From CAUYXS01 sp965248495 (lineage in GTDB: Bacteria; Chloroflexota; Dehalococcoidia; Lucifugimonadales; Australimonadaceae), in NCBI GenBank assembly GCA_965248495.1, contig CBDFJL010000003.1:1426001-1490000 (forward strand): a stretch of 64,000 nt of DNA, in the 5' to 3' direction. This document shows positions 25,145-33,449 of this stretch, piece after piece (within the stretch, counting starts at the first letter, position 1; every line of letters begins with the position of its first letter). The notes beneath the pieces were generated by a model that was given only the letters and a program-made list of their open reading frames with translations, did not search any database and was not told the DNA's origin. A program made the translations under genes and the position numbers.

Positions 25145-26046
25145 CGACCCGCGCGCACCTGCGCGTTTCGCAGCCGCTGGACCTGGACGCCACGCTGGAC
25201 GGGGGGCAGGCCTTTCGCTGGCGCCGCGATGGCGACGCATGGGTGGGTGTGCTGGGCTCGAGCATAGTCCGGCTCGCCCGCACGGCCGACGGTGTCGATA
25301 TCGCGTCGGGCGCATCGTCGATGGGCGACGCCGAGCGCGTGGTCGCGTCCTACCTGCGGCTGGACGACGACCTGCCGGCCATACAGCGCGAGCTTGCATC
25401 GGACCCGCACATCGCCGACGGCGTCCGGGCCTTCCCCGGCCTGCGCCTCTTGCGGCAGGACCCGTGGGAGACTCTTGCAGGCTTCATCCTGTCCTCAACA
25501 TCGAACATCCCGCGCATCGCGAGGACCATGGAGCTCATCGCCGAGACCCTCGGCGAGCCCCTGCAATTGGGCGATGCGAAACGCCATGCGTTTCCCACGC
25601 CTGAGGCCTTCGTGCGTGCTGGCGAAGGGCAGCTGCGCGACCTGCGCTGTGGGTTTCGCGCGCCGTACCTCGTCGCCGCGGCAAGCGCGGTCGCATCGGG
25701 GGAGCTGGCGTTGGAGGCGCTGCGCGAGGCATCGTACGCCGAGACGCTCGCGGCCCTGTCGACGCTGCCCGGCGTCGCGGACAAGATCGCGGACTGCGTC
25801 ATGCTCTTCTCGCTGGACCACCTGGAGGCCTTCCCGGTGGATCGTTGGATTCACCGCGCGCTGGTCGATTGGTACGGTGCTGAAGCGACGTTTCGCTATG
25901 GGGCGTTGCGCGACTGGGCGGCGGAGCGCTTCGGGCCGCTGGCGGGGTACGCGAACCAGTACCTGTTCTGGCACATACGCCAGTCGCGCCGCCCGATGAT
26001 CGGCGCCGGGCTGACGAAGCCGCTCGCGCCGAAGGGCCTTGCCTAG
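25141..26046 (+). CDS. OGG1-like DNA glycosylase/AP lyase
   Basis: A 301-residue helix-hairpin-helix GPD glycosylase of the 8-oxoguanine (OGG1) branch. The N-terminal GGQAFRWRR motif is the OGG1 lesion-binding region; LPGVADKIADCVMLFSLD contains the hairpin and the candidate catalytic Lys; FPVDRWI supplies the catalytic Asp. It likely removes oxidised guanine. Translation is coupled to the DinG-type helicase by an ATGA overlap, suggesting a joint repair operon. The 3' end overlaps the convergent oxidoreductase gene by four bases. Confidence 0.87.
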   Translation: MTTRAHLRVSQPLDLDATLDGGQAFRWRRDGDAWVGVLGSSIVRLARTADGVDIASGASSMGDAERVVASYLRLDDDLPAIQRELASDPHIADGVRAFPGLRLLRQDPWETLAGFILSSTSNIPRIARTMELIAETLGEPLQLGDAKRHAFPTPEAFVRAGEGQLRDLRCGFRAPYLVAAASAVASGELALEALREASYAETLAALSTLPGVADKIADCVMLFSLDHLEAFPVDRWIHRALVDWYGAEATFRYGALRDWAAERFGPLAGYANQYLFWHIRQSRRPMIGAGLTKPLAPKGLA

Positions 26047-27047
26047 TCGACGGTGAGCACGATCTTGCCGAAGTGCTCGGAGCGCGCCAGCTCTTCGTGG
26101 GCCGCCTGTGCCTCCTCCAGCGGGTACGCGCGGTGGATGACGCCGCGGATGAGGCCTCTCCCCGCCGCACGCACGATGTCGCGGAGGGTGTCGGTTGGCC
26201 CCATGAACACACCGAATACCTTCAGTTCCTTGGAGAAGAGCTGGCCCAGGTGGATCTGCGTGTCGAAACCGCTGGTGACGCCGCAGACGCCATAGCGGCC
26301 CCCGCGGGTCAGCGAGCCGTAGGCGGCCCCGAAGAACCGCGCGCCGGTGGGGTCGACGACGAGGTCGACCCCACGCTTGCGGGTGATCTCGCTCAGGCGG
26401 CTGCCGAGGTCCTCGGCCTCGTAGTTGATCGCGAAGTCCGCGCCCAGCTCCCGCGCGGCCCTGGCCTTCGCCCCGGTGCTCGTGGCGGCGATGCAGCTTG
26501 CCCCGACCACCTTCTTGATGATCTGGATCGCCGCAGTGCCAACGCCGCTGGAAGCGGAGAGCACCAGCGCCGTCTCCGAAGGCTGGAGCGCCCCCTCGCC
26601 GTTGACGATGCCCCATGCCGGCAAAGAGACGGTCGGCAGCGCCGCTGCCTGCTCGTAGCTGAGGCGCTCAGGGATGGCCACGGCGTTCTCCGCGGGGACC
26701 ACGACCAGCTCCGCGTTCGACCCCTGACGGCTCGTGCCGAGCATCCGCACCGACGGATTGTTGCCGAGGTATGGGTTCACGACCACGCGCTGTCCCACCG
26801 CTGGTGCCGCTACGCCCTCGGCGATCGCCACCACGTCGCCCGCGCAGTCACCCCCGAGCACGCGCGGGAACTCGCTCTGCAGCTGGCGCGTGCCACGCGA
26901 TCCCTCGCGGGTGTAGAGGTCGAGCCGGTTCAATGCCGTCGCGCGCACGCGCAGCAGGACTTCGCCGGGTCCCGGCGTAGGGTCGGGCAGATCACCGTAT
27001 TCAAGCACCGACGGGTCGCCATGCTCCCGGATGAAGACCGCTTTCAC
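26043..27047 (-). CDS. Zinc-free medium-chain dehydrogenase (quinone oxidoreductase family)
   Basis: A 334-residue MDR protein. The N-terminal GroES-like domain contains TALNRLDLYTREGSRG and VLGGDCAGDVVAIAEGV. The Rossmann domain has SASSGVGTAAIQIIKKVVGA, matching the NADPH-binding AxxGxGxxA pattern of quinone oxidoreductases. Catalytic zinc ligands are absent. The GTG start overlaps the stop of the upstream CCA-adding-type gene (GTGA), so the two genes form an operon. The substrate is unknown. Confidence 0.85.
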   Translation of the reverse strand: MKAVFIREHGDPSVLEYGDLPDPTPGPGEVLLRVRATALNRLDLYTREGSRGTRQLQSEFPRVLGGDCAGDVVAIAEGVAAPAVGQRVVVNPYLGNNPSVRMLGTSRQGSNAELVVVPAENAVAIPERLSYEQAAALPTVSLPAWGIVNGEGALQPSETALVLSASSGVGTAAIQIIKKVVGASCIAATSTGAKARAARELGADFAINYEAEDLGSRLSEITRKRGVDLVVDPTGARFFGAAYGSLTRGGRYGVCGVTSGFDTQIHLGQLFSKELKVFGVFMGPTDTLRDIVRAAGRGLIRGVIHRAYPLEEAQAAHEELARSEHFGKIVLTVD

Positions 27048-28252
27048 GCTGCGTACCCCTCTCGAAATGATCGCAAGACCAGCGCTCGCTCGCCCCGCCT
27101 GGTCTTCAGCCGGCCATCCGCGACGGCGGAGCGCAGTGCGTCGAGCACCGAACCTAGCGCACGGCCCGGTGGGACGCCCATGGCGGCGAGATCGGCCCCA
27201 CGGAGATGCGGACGGCGCGCGCGCCCGCGAAGATATCGGCGGATGTTGCGTCGCGCCTCCACCGACCGAATGCAGGCCACGGCGTCTAACGCCGCGTCGG
27301 GTGCGCCATCCACGACCACCGCGCAGTGCGACGGGCGCAGCCGCGGGGTCACGAGACGATCGTCCCTGAGTAGCCGGTGGACGTGCCCTACCAGGCGGGC
27401 TTCGAAACGGCTCAGCGCTAGGCGTTGAGTCACCGCAGCCGGGTCGGCCTCTGACAGCAGGACGCCGAGGAGGGCGTCGGGCGAAGCACCGGCGCGACGC
27501 GCACGCCTCAGCCGGGCTGCGACGTCCTCGCTCCCCAGCGCGGGGTGGAGGGCTCGCAACACGCCCAGCCGATGAGCCAGGATCAGCGCGCGGCCTCCGT
27601 CCCGCTCGTCCAGCGTGCGCCGCAATTCGCGGTGGAGGCGCGCCGGTGAGATGGCGTCGAGGTAGTGAACGTCGGCCTGGAGCCAGCGTCGCGTCGTGGG
27701 GTGGATGCGAAAGCCGAGCCGCGCTGCGTAGCGCACCGCCCGCAGGGCCCGAGTCGCGTCGTCCTGGAACGTCGCTGGATGCAGACCCCGTACGATGCTC
27801 GCACGCAGGTCGGCCTCGCCACCGAAGGGATCGAGCAGCATGCCGAAGTCGTCGGGCGCGAGGGACAACGCCATGGCGTTGATCGTGAAATCGCGTCGTG
27901 CCAGATCGCTCGCCATGGTCCCTAGGGCGATGGAAGGAAGCGCGCCCGGCCGGGCATATCGTTCGCTACGGGCGGTGGCCAGGTCGATGGTGCGGGCCCC
28001 CGCGGCGACCTTGAAGGTCCCGAACTGCGAGCGCGACCTGGCCTTCAGGCCGATGGCGCGAACCAGGTCCCCGGCGGCCATCTCCGACGTCAGGTCGATG
28101 TCCAGTACCGGCACGCCCAGTATGGCGTCGCGAACGGAGCCCCCGACCAACCATAGCGTCGTGCCGGCGCGCCGTGCGTCCGCTCCCAGACCGCGCAGCT
28201 GCGCGAGGTCGCTGGGGGTCATCGCTGCTTCCAGGAACACGGCGGGTCGCAT
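27044..28252 (-). CDS. Poly(A) polymerase/CCA-adding-family tRNA nucleotidyltransferase
   Basis: A 402-residue class II nucleotidyltransferase. Motif A is LVGGSVRDAILGVPVLDIDLT (GG...R with the D-x-D metal site), motif B contains RRDFTINAMA, and ERY and RALRAVRYAARLGF follow. It adds CCA to tRNA 3' ends or, in some lineages, splits that job; the tRNA-Leu in this window already encodes CCA, so repair is the likely role. The ATG at 28222 has a better ribosome binding site (GGAAG) than that at 28252 and may be the true start. Confidence 0.88.
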   Translation of the reverse strand: MRPAVFLEAAMTPSDLAQLRGLGADARRAGTTLWLVGGSVRDAILGVPVLDIDLTSEMAAGDLVRAIGLKARSRSQFGTFKVAAGARTIDLATARSERYARPGALPSIALGTMASDLARRDFTINAMALSLAPDDFGMLLDPFGGEADLRASIVRGLHPATFQDDATRALRAVRYAARLGFRIHPTTRRWLQADVHYLDAISPARLHRELRRTLDERDGGRALILAHRLGVLRALHPALGSEDVAARLRRARRAGASPDALLGVLLSEADPAAVTQRLALSRFEARLVGHVHRLLRDDRLVTPRLRPSHCAVVVDGAPDAALDAVACIRSVEARRNIRRYLRGRARRPHLRGADLAAMGVPPGRALGSVLDALRSAVADGRLKTRRGERALVLRSFREGYAA

Positions 28253-28266
28253 GACTGGCCCAAGCG

Positions 28267-28361
28267 TACACCACGCGCCCCAGGGCGCCGCGTCGTGTGC
28301 GGCGTGCCCCTCGTTCGGGGTGTCGCCTACACCACGCGTCCCAGGGCTCCGCGTCGCGTGC
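28267..28361. repeat. Two direct repeats of about 34 bases (TACACCACGCG...) in the leader region
   Basis: TACACCACGCG(C/T)CCCAGGG... occurs at 28267-28300 and 28328-28361 with about five mismatches and a period of 61. They lie upstream of the CCA-adding-type gene (minus) and of the DsbA-family gene (plus). No coding capacity is seen. They could be recognition sites or a decayed duplication. Confidence 0.6.
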
Positions 28362-28389
28362 CGGGCGACTCCGACGGGCCTTGCGCCGT

Positions 28390-28417
28390 TTGACACGGTA
28401 GTTGCCCAGCGTACAAT
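28390..28417 (+). promoter_or_regulatory. Strong promoter TTGACA-16-TACAAT of the TGA-containing DsbA gene
   Basis: TTGACA (28390-28395) and TACAAT (28412-28417) with a 16-base spacer form one of the best sigma70-type promoters in the window. Transcription would start near 28424, giving a leader of about 33 bases that contains AGGGGG (28445-28450) six bases before the ATG at 28457. This places translation initiation upstream of the in-frame TGA. Confidence 0.7.
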
Positions 28418-28456
28418 CGGCTCGATACCACGGCTGGACACACTAGGGGGCCCCCA

Positions 28457-29098
28457 ATGGCACAAACGCGGGCGGATATCTACTTCGACTTTGGCTGACC
28501 GTTCGTCTGGAATGCAGCCGTGTGGCTGGATCTAGTGCAACAGGCGAAGGGTGGCGAAGCGCCGATTGAGGTCAACTGGAAGCCCTTCTCGCTCGACCAG
28601 GTGAACCAGAAGGTTGGCGACGACTACCTCGTCTGGAACGAGCCGGAAGAGAACATCCCCGACCGGCTGTGGGGGCTTCGCGCGGGCGTGGCGGCAGGCC
28701 GACAGGGCGACGACGCCATGCGCAAGTTCTTGCCGCTGTTGCTGCGGGCACGGCACGAGGACCGCAAGAACATTGGCGACATGGACGTGCTGAAGGAGGT
28801 CGCGGCAGCAGCCGGGCTGGACGTCGAGCGATTCGAGCGCGACGTGAAGGACCGCTCGACGCTGGACGAGGTCGCCAAGAGCCACGCGGAGGCGGTCGAG
28901 CAGCACGGCGTGTTCGGCACGCCCACGTTCGTCTTCGACGACGGCACCAGCGCGTTCCTGAAGCTGATTCGCCCCGACACACCGGAGGATGCCTTGGCAG
29001 CCTTCGATAACGTGATCGGCGTCATGCAGTCCAACACGTACGTCGGTGAGATCAAGCGTCCGCAGCCGCCCTGGCCCAAGGGCGTCCTTGGCCGGTAG
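28457..29098 (+). CDS. DsbA-family thioredoxin-fold oxidoreductase, candidate selenoprotein (in-frame TGA at codon 14)
   Basis: Reading from ATG 28457 gives MAQTRADIYFDFG, then TGA (28496-28498), then PFVWNAAVWLDLVQQ and on to a normal stop at 29098 (213 codons). In this DsbA/HCCA-isomerase-like group the position after DFG is the redox Cys followed by Pro, so the TGA stands exactly where Cys is expected. The cis-Pro loop HGVFGTPTFVF and the helical insert are intact, and the long downstream reading frame shows no decay. A ribosome binding site and promoter precede the TGA. I infer Sec insertion; a nonsense mutation or a base error is the alternative. No resolving Cys lies at the usual CxxC position (PFV). 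Confidence 0.7.
28507..28535 (+). promoter_or_regulatory. SECIS-like stem-loop downstream of the TGA codon
   Basis: CAGCC (28515-28519) pairs with GGCTG (28524-28528) around the loop GTGT (28520-28523). Below it lies a G-G mismatch, then TA/TA pairs, a bulged A (28511) and four more pairs down to C28507-G28535. The loop begins 21 bases after the TGA and its first base is G, both within the usual bacterial SECIS limits. It overlaps coding sequence, so chance pairing cannot be excluded. Confidence 0.5.
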
Positions 29099-29813
29099 CG
29101 GCAGCTCCCCTGGCGAGCCCAACTGGGGCGCGCTGGAACGCGAGTTGAAGGTGCGATTTAAGGAGCGGTCACTGCTGAAGCAAGCGGCGGTGCACCGCTC
29201 CTTCCTTCACGAGCATCCCGAGCTCGATTGGGAGAGCTACGAGCGCCTGGAGTACCTGGGCGACGCGTTCCTCGACTGGGTGGTTGCCGACGAGCTCTAC
29301 GTGCGGTGCCCCACCTACTCGGAGGGAGACCTGACACGGGCTCGCGCCGAGCTGGTGCGAGGCGAGACGCTCGCCGACATCGCCTCCTCCATCGGGCTAG
29401 GCGCCTTTCTGTTCCTGGGGCAGGGGGAGGAGGCCAACGGCGGCAGGGGCCGCCGCTCCACCCTCGCAGCTGCGCTTGAGGCGGTGTTGGCAGCCGTCCT
29501 CTTGGACCGCGGCCCACGGACGGCGCGGCGGATGGTCGTTCGCTGGCTTGGCCCCCGAATGGACGCGCTGGACGCGGGCGGCGCGCCCCGCGACGCGAAG
29601 AGTGCCCTCCAGGAGGAGGCCCAGGGTCGCGGGCTGCCGCTGCCGGCGTACCAGGTGCTCGAGGAAAGCGGCCCCTCGCACGCGCGTCACTACCGCGTGA
29701 GCGTCAGCGTCGACGGCAAGAGCGTTGGCGAGGGCAGCGGCGGGCGCAAGGCCGAGGCGGAGCAGGCGGCCGCGGCCGTGGCGCTCCACCATCTGCGTGC
29801 CGATCAGGGTTGA
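29088..29813 (+). CDS. rnc: Ribonuclease III with a substituted catalytic Asp
   Basis: A 241-residue product from TTG 29088 (255 from GTG 29046, overlapping the DsbA-family gene). The RNase III signature ERLEYLGDAFLDWV holds the first Glu, Glu and Asp. The second catalytic block, usually LADAFEA, reads STLAAALEAVLA, so the Asp (E. coli D114 position) is Ala while the Glu is kept. A C-terminal double-stranded RNA-binding domain follows (AKSALQEEAQGRGLPLPAYQ ... GGRKAEAEQAAAAVAL). It should process rRNA and structured mRNA, but altered metal binding is possible. The start is uncertain. Confidence 0.88.
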   Translation: MAGSGSSPGEPNWGALERELKVRFKERSLLKQAAVHRSFLHEHPELDWESYERLEYLGDAFLDWVVADELYVRCPTYSEGDLTRARAELVRGETLADIASSIGLGAFLFLGQGEEANGGRGRRSTLAAALEAVLAAVLLDRGPRTARRMVVRWLGPRMDALDAGGAPRDAKSALQEEAQGRGLPLPAYQVLEESGPSHARHYRVSVSVDGKSVGEGSGGRKAEAEQAAAAVALHHLRADQG

Positions 29814-29840
29814 CCATCTCCCAACTGCCGCTCAAGTCGA

Positions 29841-29869
29841 TTGTGGCCGGCCAGACGGCCCGTTACCAT
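29841..29869 (+). promoter_or_regulatory. Candidate ftsY promoter TTGTGG-17-TACCAT
   Basis: TTGTGG (29841-29846) and TACCAT (29864-29869) with a 17-base spacer lie in the 89-base gap between rnc and ftsY, allowing ftsY to be transcribed independently. Confidence 0.4.
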
Positions 29870-29902
29870 TTCTCTTGGCCGTCATCTGCTGCCGAGGACT
29901 CA

Positions 29903-30862
29903 ATGGTCTTCCGACTTTTCCGCAAGCGTGACAAGACCCACGATGCGCTCGCCCGCACGAGGCGCGGGTGGGGCGGCGGCATCCGCTCGCTGTTCGAGGG
30001 GGCGACGTTGTCAGACGACGCCACATGGGAGCAGCTGGAGGACGCGCTGATCTCGGCCGACGTGGGCGTCGACACATCGCTGAAGCTCGTCACCGACGTC
30101 CGGCGGCGGGTCCGGGACGAAGGGGTGAGCGGCCTGGGTGGCGTCGAGGAGCTGTTCAAAGAAGAGATGGCCGTCCTGCTGGACGCCAAGGACACATCGG
30201 TATGGGACTGGTACGACCAAGAGAACCTGGCGGCAAAGCCCTTCGTACTCCTGGTAGTCGGCGTGAATGGCGCCGGGAAGACCACGAGCATCGCGAAGAT
30301 AGCCAACCACTATGCGCAGATGGGCAAACGAGTCGTGATAGGGGCGGGCGACACGTTTCGTGCCGCGGCCGTCGAGCAGATCAAAGTGTGGGGTGACCGG
30401 ATAGGCGTGGAGGTCATCGCCCAGCAGCAAGGTTCCGACCCCGGCGCCGTGGCCTTCGACAGCTACCAGGCGGCCGTCGCGCGCGGTGCTGACGTGCTGA
30501 TCTTCGACACCGCCGGCCGACTCCAAAACAAGGCACCGCTCATCGAGGAGCTTAAGAAGATCCACCGCGTCTTCGAACGGCAGGAGCCGTCGGCGCCGCA
30601 GCAGACGCTGTTGGTCATCGATGCGACCACCGGCCACAACGGCGTCGGGCAGGCCCGCGTTTTTCAGGAGGCAGTGGGCGTCGACGGCGTGTTCCTGGCG
30701 AAGTTGGATGGGACGGCGAAGGGTGGCATCGTCGTCGCCATCGCCCAGGAGCTGGCTTTGCCGGTGATCTTCATCGGGACCGGCGAGGGCTTGGACGACC
30801 TCTCGCTATTCGACACCGACGACTTTGTCGACGCGCTGTTCGAGGGCAGCCCGACCGCCTGA
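29903..30862 (+). CDS. ftsY: Signal recognition particle receptor FtsY
   Basis: A 319-residue SRP GTPase. After a short basic N terminus comes the helical N domain (about residues 20-105) and then the NG domain with G1 GVNGAGKTTS, the GAGDTFRAAAVEQ motif, DTAGR and TKxD-like AKLDGTAKGG. It docks SRP-ribosome complexes at the membrane. It is short for FtsY and lacks the long acidic A domain of E. coli, as in many Gram-positive and Chloroflexi lineages. ATG 29903 is chosen at the start of the conserved FRLFRK amphipathic helix. Confidence 0.95.
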   Translation: MVFRLFRKRDKTHDALARTRRGWGGGIRSLFEGATLSDDATWEQLEDALISADVGVDTSLKLVTDVRRRVRDEGVSGLGGVEELFKEEMAVLLDAKDTSVWDWYDQENLAAKPFVLLVVGVNGAGKTTSIAKIANHYAQMGKRVVIGAGDTFRAAAVEQIKVWGDRIGVEVIAQQQGSDPGAVAFDSYQAAVARGADVLIFDTAGRLQNKAPLIEELKKIHRVFERQEPSAPQQTLLVIDATTGHNGVGQARVFQEAVGVDGVFLAKLDGTAKGGIVVAIAQELALPVIFIGTGEGLDDLSLFDTDDFVDALFEGSPTA

Positions 30863-30878
30863 CGGCCCGCAGGCCCGT

Positions 30879-33449
30879 ATGTTCGGCCAACTGGTCTACT
30901 GGTTCATCCTCCTCGAGCTCCTGAGCTTGGCGGCGTTCCCGTTTGTCTACCGCGCGCTGGGGCGGCTGCCGGACCGGGGGTACGCGCTGAGCAAGCCGGC
31001 GGGGCTGCTGCTGGTCTCCTTCGCGGCATGGGTCATCGGCCTGTCCCACGTGATCCCCAACTCTCGCTGGTCGGTGCTGCTCGCCGTCTTGGCGATAGCG
31101 GCGCTGTCGTGGGTGGTAGCGCGGGAGCACCGCGAGGGGTTGATGCGTTTCTTCAGGGCCAACGTCCGCCTGGTTGTGGCCACGGAGGTGGTCTTCCTGG
31201 CGGTCTTTCTCATCGTTGGGCTCATGCGGGCGGCGACTCCCGACATCGTCCACACCGAGCAGCCCATGGACTTCATGTTCCTCAACGCCGTGGTGAACAG
31301 CTCATCGTTCCCGCCGCAGGACCCCTGGCTGGCGGGCGAGTCCGTGTCCTACTACTACTTCGGCTACCTGGCGATCGGCACCGTGACGCTGTTGTCGGGG
31401 CTATCGACGGCCGTGGCCTACAACTTGGGCATCGCCACGGCCGCTGCTATGGCGGCGGTGGCCGTCTTCGGCGTCGTGCTCGGTCTCGTCCGGCTGTCGG
31501 GAGGCTCCGAGCGAGCAGCCATTGCCGGCGGCCTGGGCGGCGTGTTCCTTCTGGTCTTCGCCAGCAGCCTCGCCGGCACGTTGGAGCTAGCCCGGGCGGC
31601 CGGTGCCGGCACCGCATCGTTCTGGGACGGCGTGGGCGTGGACGGCCTGACAGTCCCGGCTGCCGCATCCTCCACGTGGACGCCCGACGAGGCTGGCTGG
31701 TGGTGGTGGCGCGCCAGCCGCGTGATCCCGGGGAGCATCAACGAGTTCCCAATGTTCAGCCTCCTGCTGGGCGACCTGCACCCGCACGTCATGTCCATTG
31801 GCTTCGTGCTGCTGGCGCTGGGCGTCTCGGTGCAGCTCTACCTGACGCCAGATCTGCTGATGCTACGCAGCGCGCGGGGGAACTGGCCACTGTTGACGCT
31901 GACGGTGGTGTCCGTTGGAGCGTTGGCGGCCACGAACCTCTGGGACCTGCCGCTGGCGGCGGCGCTGGTGACTGGGGCGCTGCTGTTGAACGCAGCCCGC
32001 CACGGCGCACGGATCCCCCGCCGGCTCGGCCGCGCTCTCGCAGTCATCGCGGCCTTGTTGGCCGCCAGCCTGCTCGCGTTCTTCCCGTTCTACCTCACCT
32101 TCGAGGCTACGGCTGATGGCGTGCTCCCCCTGCGTGGGCTCGTAACCCGGCCGGTACACCTCCTGGTGGTCTGGGGCGTGCTGGGCGGCCTCGCGCTGAG
32201 CCTCTTCCTGACCGTGCTGCCCAAGGTGTTCACGGTCGGCGGCAACGTCACCGGCCGGATCGGCGTGGCGGCCTACATTGGGCTCGCGCCGGTCATGCTC
32301 TGGTTCCAGCCGGTCTGGGGTGCGCTGTTCTACGTGACGGTGCTGGCCATGGCCGCGGTCATCGTCATCTTCGCCATGCGACGGGCCGGGTACCGGCTGC
32401 TCGCGGCGGACGAGGTGAACTTCGCGGGGACTGGCACCGGCCTGACGGTCATGGTGGGGGGCGCTCTGCTCCTGGGCCTCCTTGTCTGGGACGGCGTGGT
32501 CAACGGGGAGCGCGGCGTCGACGGCCAGTTCTCGTCCGTCGACCGCCTGCTCATCACCGTGCCCTTGGCGTTGGTGGTGACGCTGGCCATCTACGGAGCG
32601 TGGTCGCTGGCCCACCGGGACTCGGCGGCACAGCCCGAGCGCTGGCGCGGCATGGTGCCGGTCCTCGGCCTGCTGGCCGTGGCGACGACGCTGATCATGG
32701 GGGTAGAGCTGTTCCACGTCGTCGACTTCTTCGGCGGGGGACTTCGCCGAATGAACACGGTGTTCAAGCTGTACTACCAGGCATGGCTGCTTCTGTCGGT
32801 GGTCGGGGGCTTCGCGCTCTGGTACGTGACCAGCCGATGGAACCGTCGCGTGGCGGTGGGGCGGATCGGCTTTGCCGCGTGGGCCGTGGTGCTCACCCTG
32901 GCTCTTGGGGCCGTGTCCTACTACCCATTCGCCAGCATCAGCGACCGTACGACCGGCGGCGCCGCCCTGACGCTGGATGGCCAACGTCATCTCGGTAGAA
33001 GCGCGCCGGCGGAGCTTGCAGCGATCGAGTGGGTTCGCGGCAACCTGCCCGCGAGCGCCATCGTCGTCGAGGCGGCCGAGGTACCCTGTGGCGACGCGTC
33101 CGGCGGCTGCTCGGACTGGACGGACGCGGGTCGAATCGCCGGCAGCACAGGCCGGCAGACCGTCGTCGGGTGGGAGCAGCACGAGCTCCAGTGGCGGACC
33201 TCGGGCGCCGAGGTCAGTGGGCGTCGGGCCGACGTGCGCACCATCTATGAGACGCTGGACCTGGACCTCGCCGCCGAGCTGCTCGAGGGTTACGGCGCCG
33301 ACTATCTGATCGTAGGGCCGCGCGAGCGCAGCGCCTATAGCGCCGAGGGCCTCGCGAAGCTGCCCCAGCTCGGTTCGCCGGTCTACCTGGGCGATGGTGC
33401 GGATGGGTTCGTGATCTACCGCCTCGTGCTCGATGCGAGGGCGTCGTGA
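30879..33449 (+). CDS. DUF2298 (Chlor_Arch_YYY) polytopic membrane protein
   Basis: An 856-residue membrane protein with about a dozen or more hydrophobic segments. The family hallmarks are all present: SVSYYYFGYLAIG (about residue 155), NEFPMFSLLLGDLHPHV (about 287) and NTVFKLYYQAWLLLSVVGG (about 626). This is the family named for Chloroflexi/Archaea and its YYY motif; it is thought to be a glycosyltransferase- or mannosyltransferase-like envelope protein of unknown reaction. The soluble tail (from about 700) resembles the C-terminal domain of GT-C enzymes. It is followed with a 4-base overlap by an Agl23-like gene. Confidence 0.88.
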   Translation: MFGQLVYWFILLELLSLAAFPFVYRALGRLPDRGYALSKPAGLLLVSFAAWVIGLSHVIPNSRWSVLLAVLAIAALSWVVAREHREGLMRFFRANVRLVVATEVVFLAVFLIVGLMRAATPDIVHTEQPMDFMFLNAVVNSSSFPPQDPWLAGESVSYYYFGYLAIGTVTLLSGLSTAVAYNLGIATAAAMAAVAVFGVVLGLVRLSGGSERAAIAGGLGGVFLLVFASSLAGTLELARAAGAGTASFWDGVGVDGLTVPAAASSTWTPDEAGWWWWRASRVIPGSINEFPMFSLLLGDLHPHVMSIGFVLLALGVSVQLYLTPDLLMLRSARGNWPLLTLTVVSVGALAATNLWDLPLAAALVTGALLLNAARHGARIPRRLGRALAVIAALLAASLLAFFPFYLTFEATADGVLPLRGLVTRPVHLLVVWGVLGGLALSLFLTVLPKVFTVGGNVTGRIGVAAYIGLAPVMLWFQPVWGALFYVTVLAMAAVIVIFAMRRAGYRLLAADEVNFAGTGTGLTVMVGGALLLGLLVWDGVVNGERGVDGQFSSVDRLLITVPLALVVTLAIYGAWSLAHRDSAAQPERWRGMVPVLGLLAVATTLIMGVELFHVVDFFGGGLRRMNTVFKLYYQAWLLLSVVGGFALWYVTSRWNRRVAVGRIGFAAWAVVLTLALGAVSYYPFASISDRTTGGAALTLDGQRHLGRSAPAELAAIEWVRGNLPASAIVVEAAEVPCGDASGGCSDWTDAGRIAGSTGRQTVVGWEQHELQWRTSGAEVSGRRADVRTIYETLDLDLAAELLEGYGADYLIVGPRERSAYSAEGLAKLPQLGSPVYLGDGADGFVIYRLVLDARAS

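Noticed and set aside
28520..29098. DsbA-family gene starting at GTG 28520, avoiding the TGA
   Set aside because: This start removes the redox motif and the first strand of the thioredoxin fold, has no good ribosome binding site, and lies in the loop of the hairpin; the promoter and AGGGGG site favour ATG 28457.
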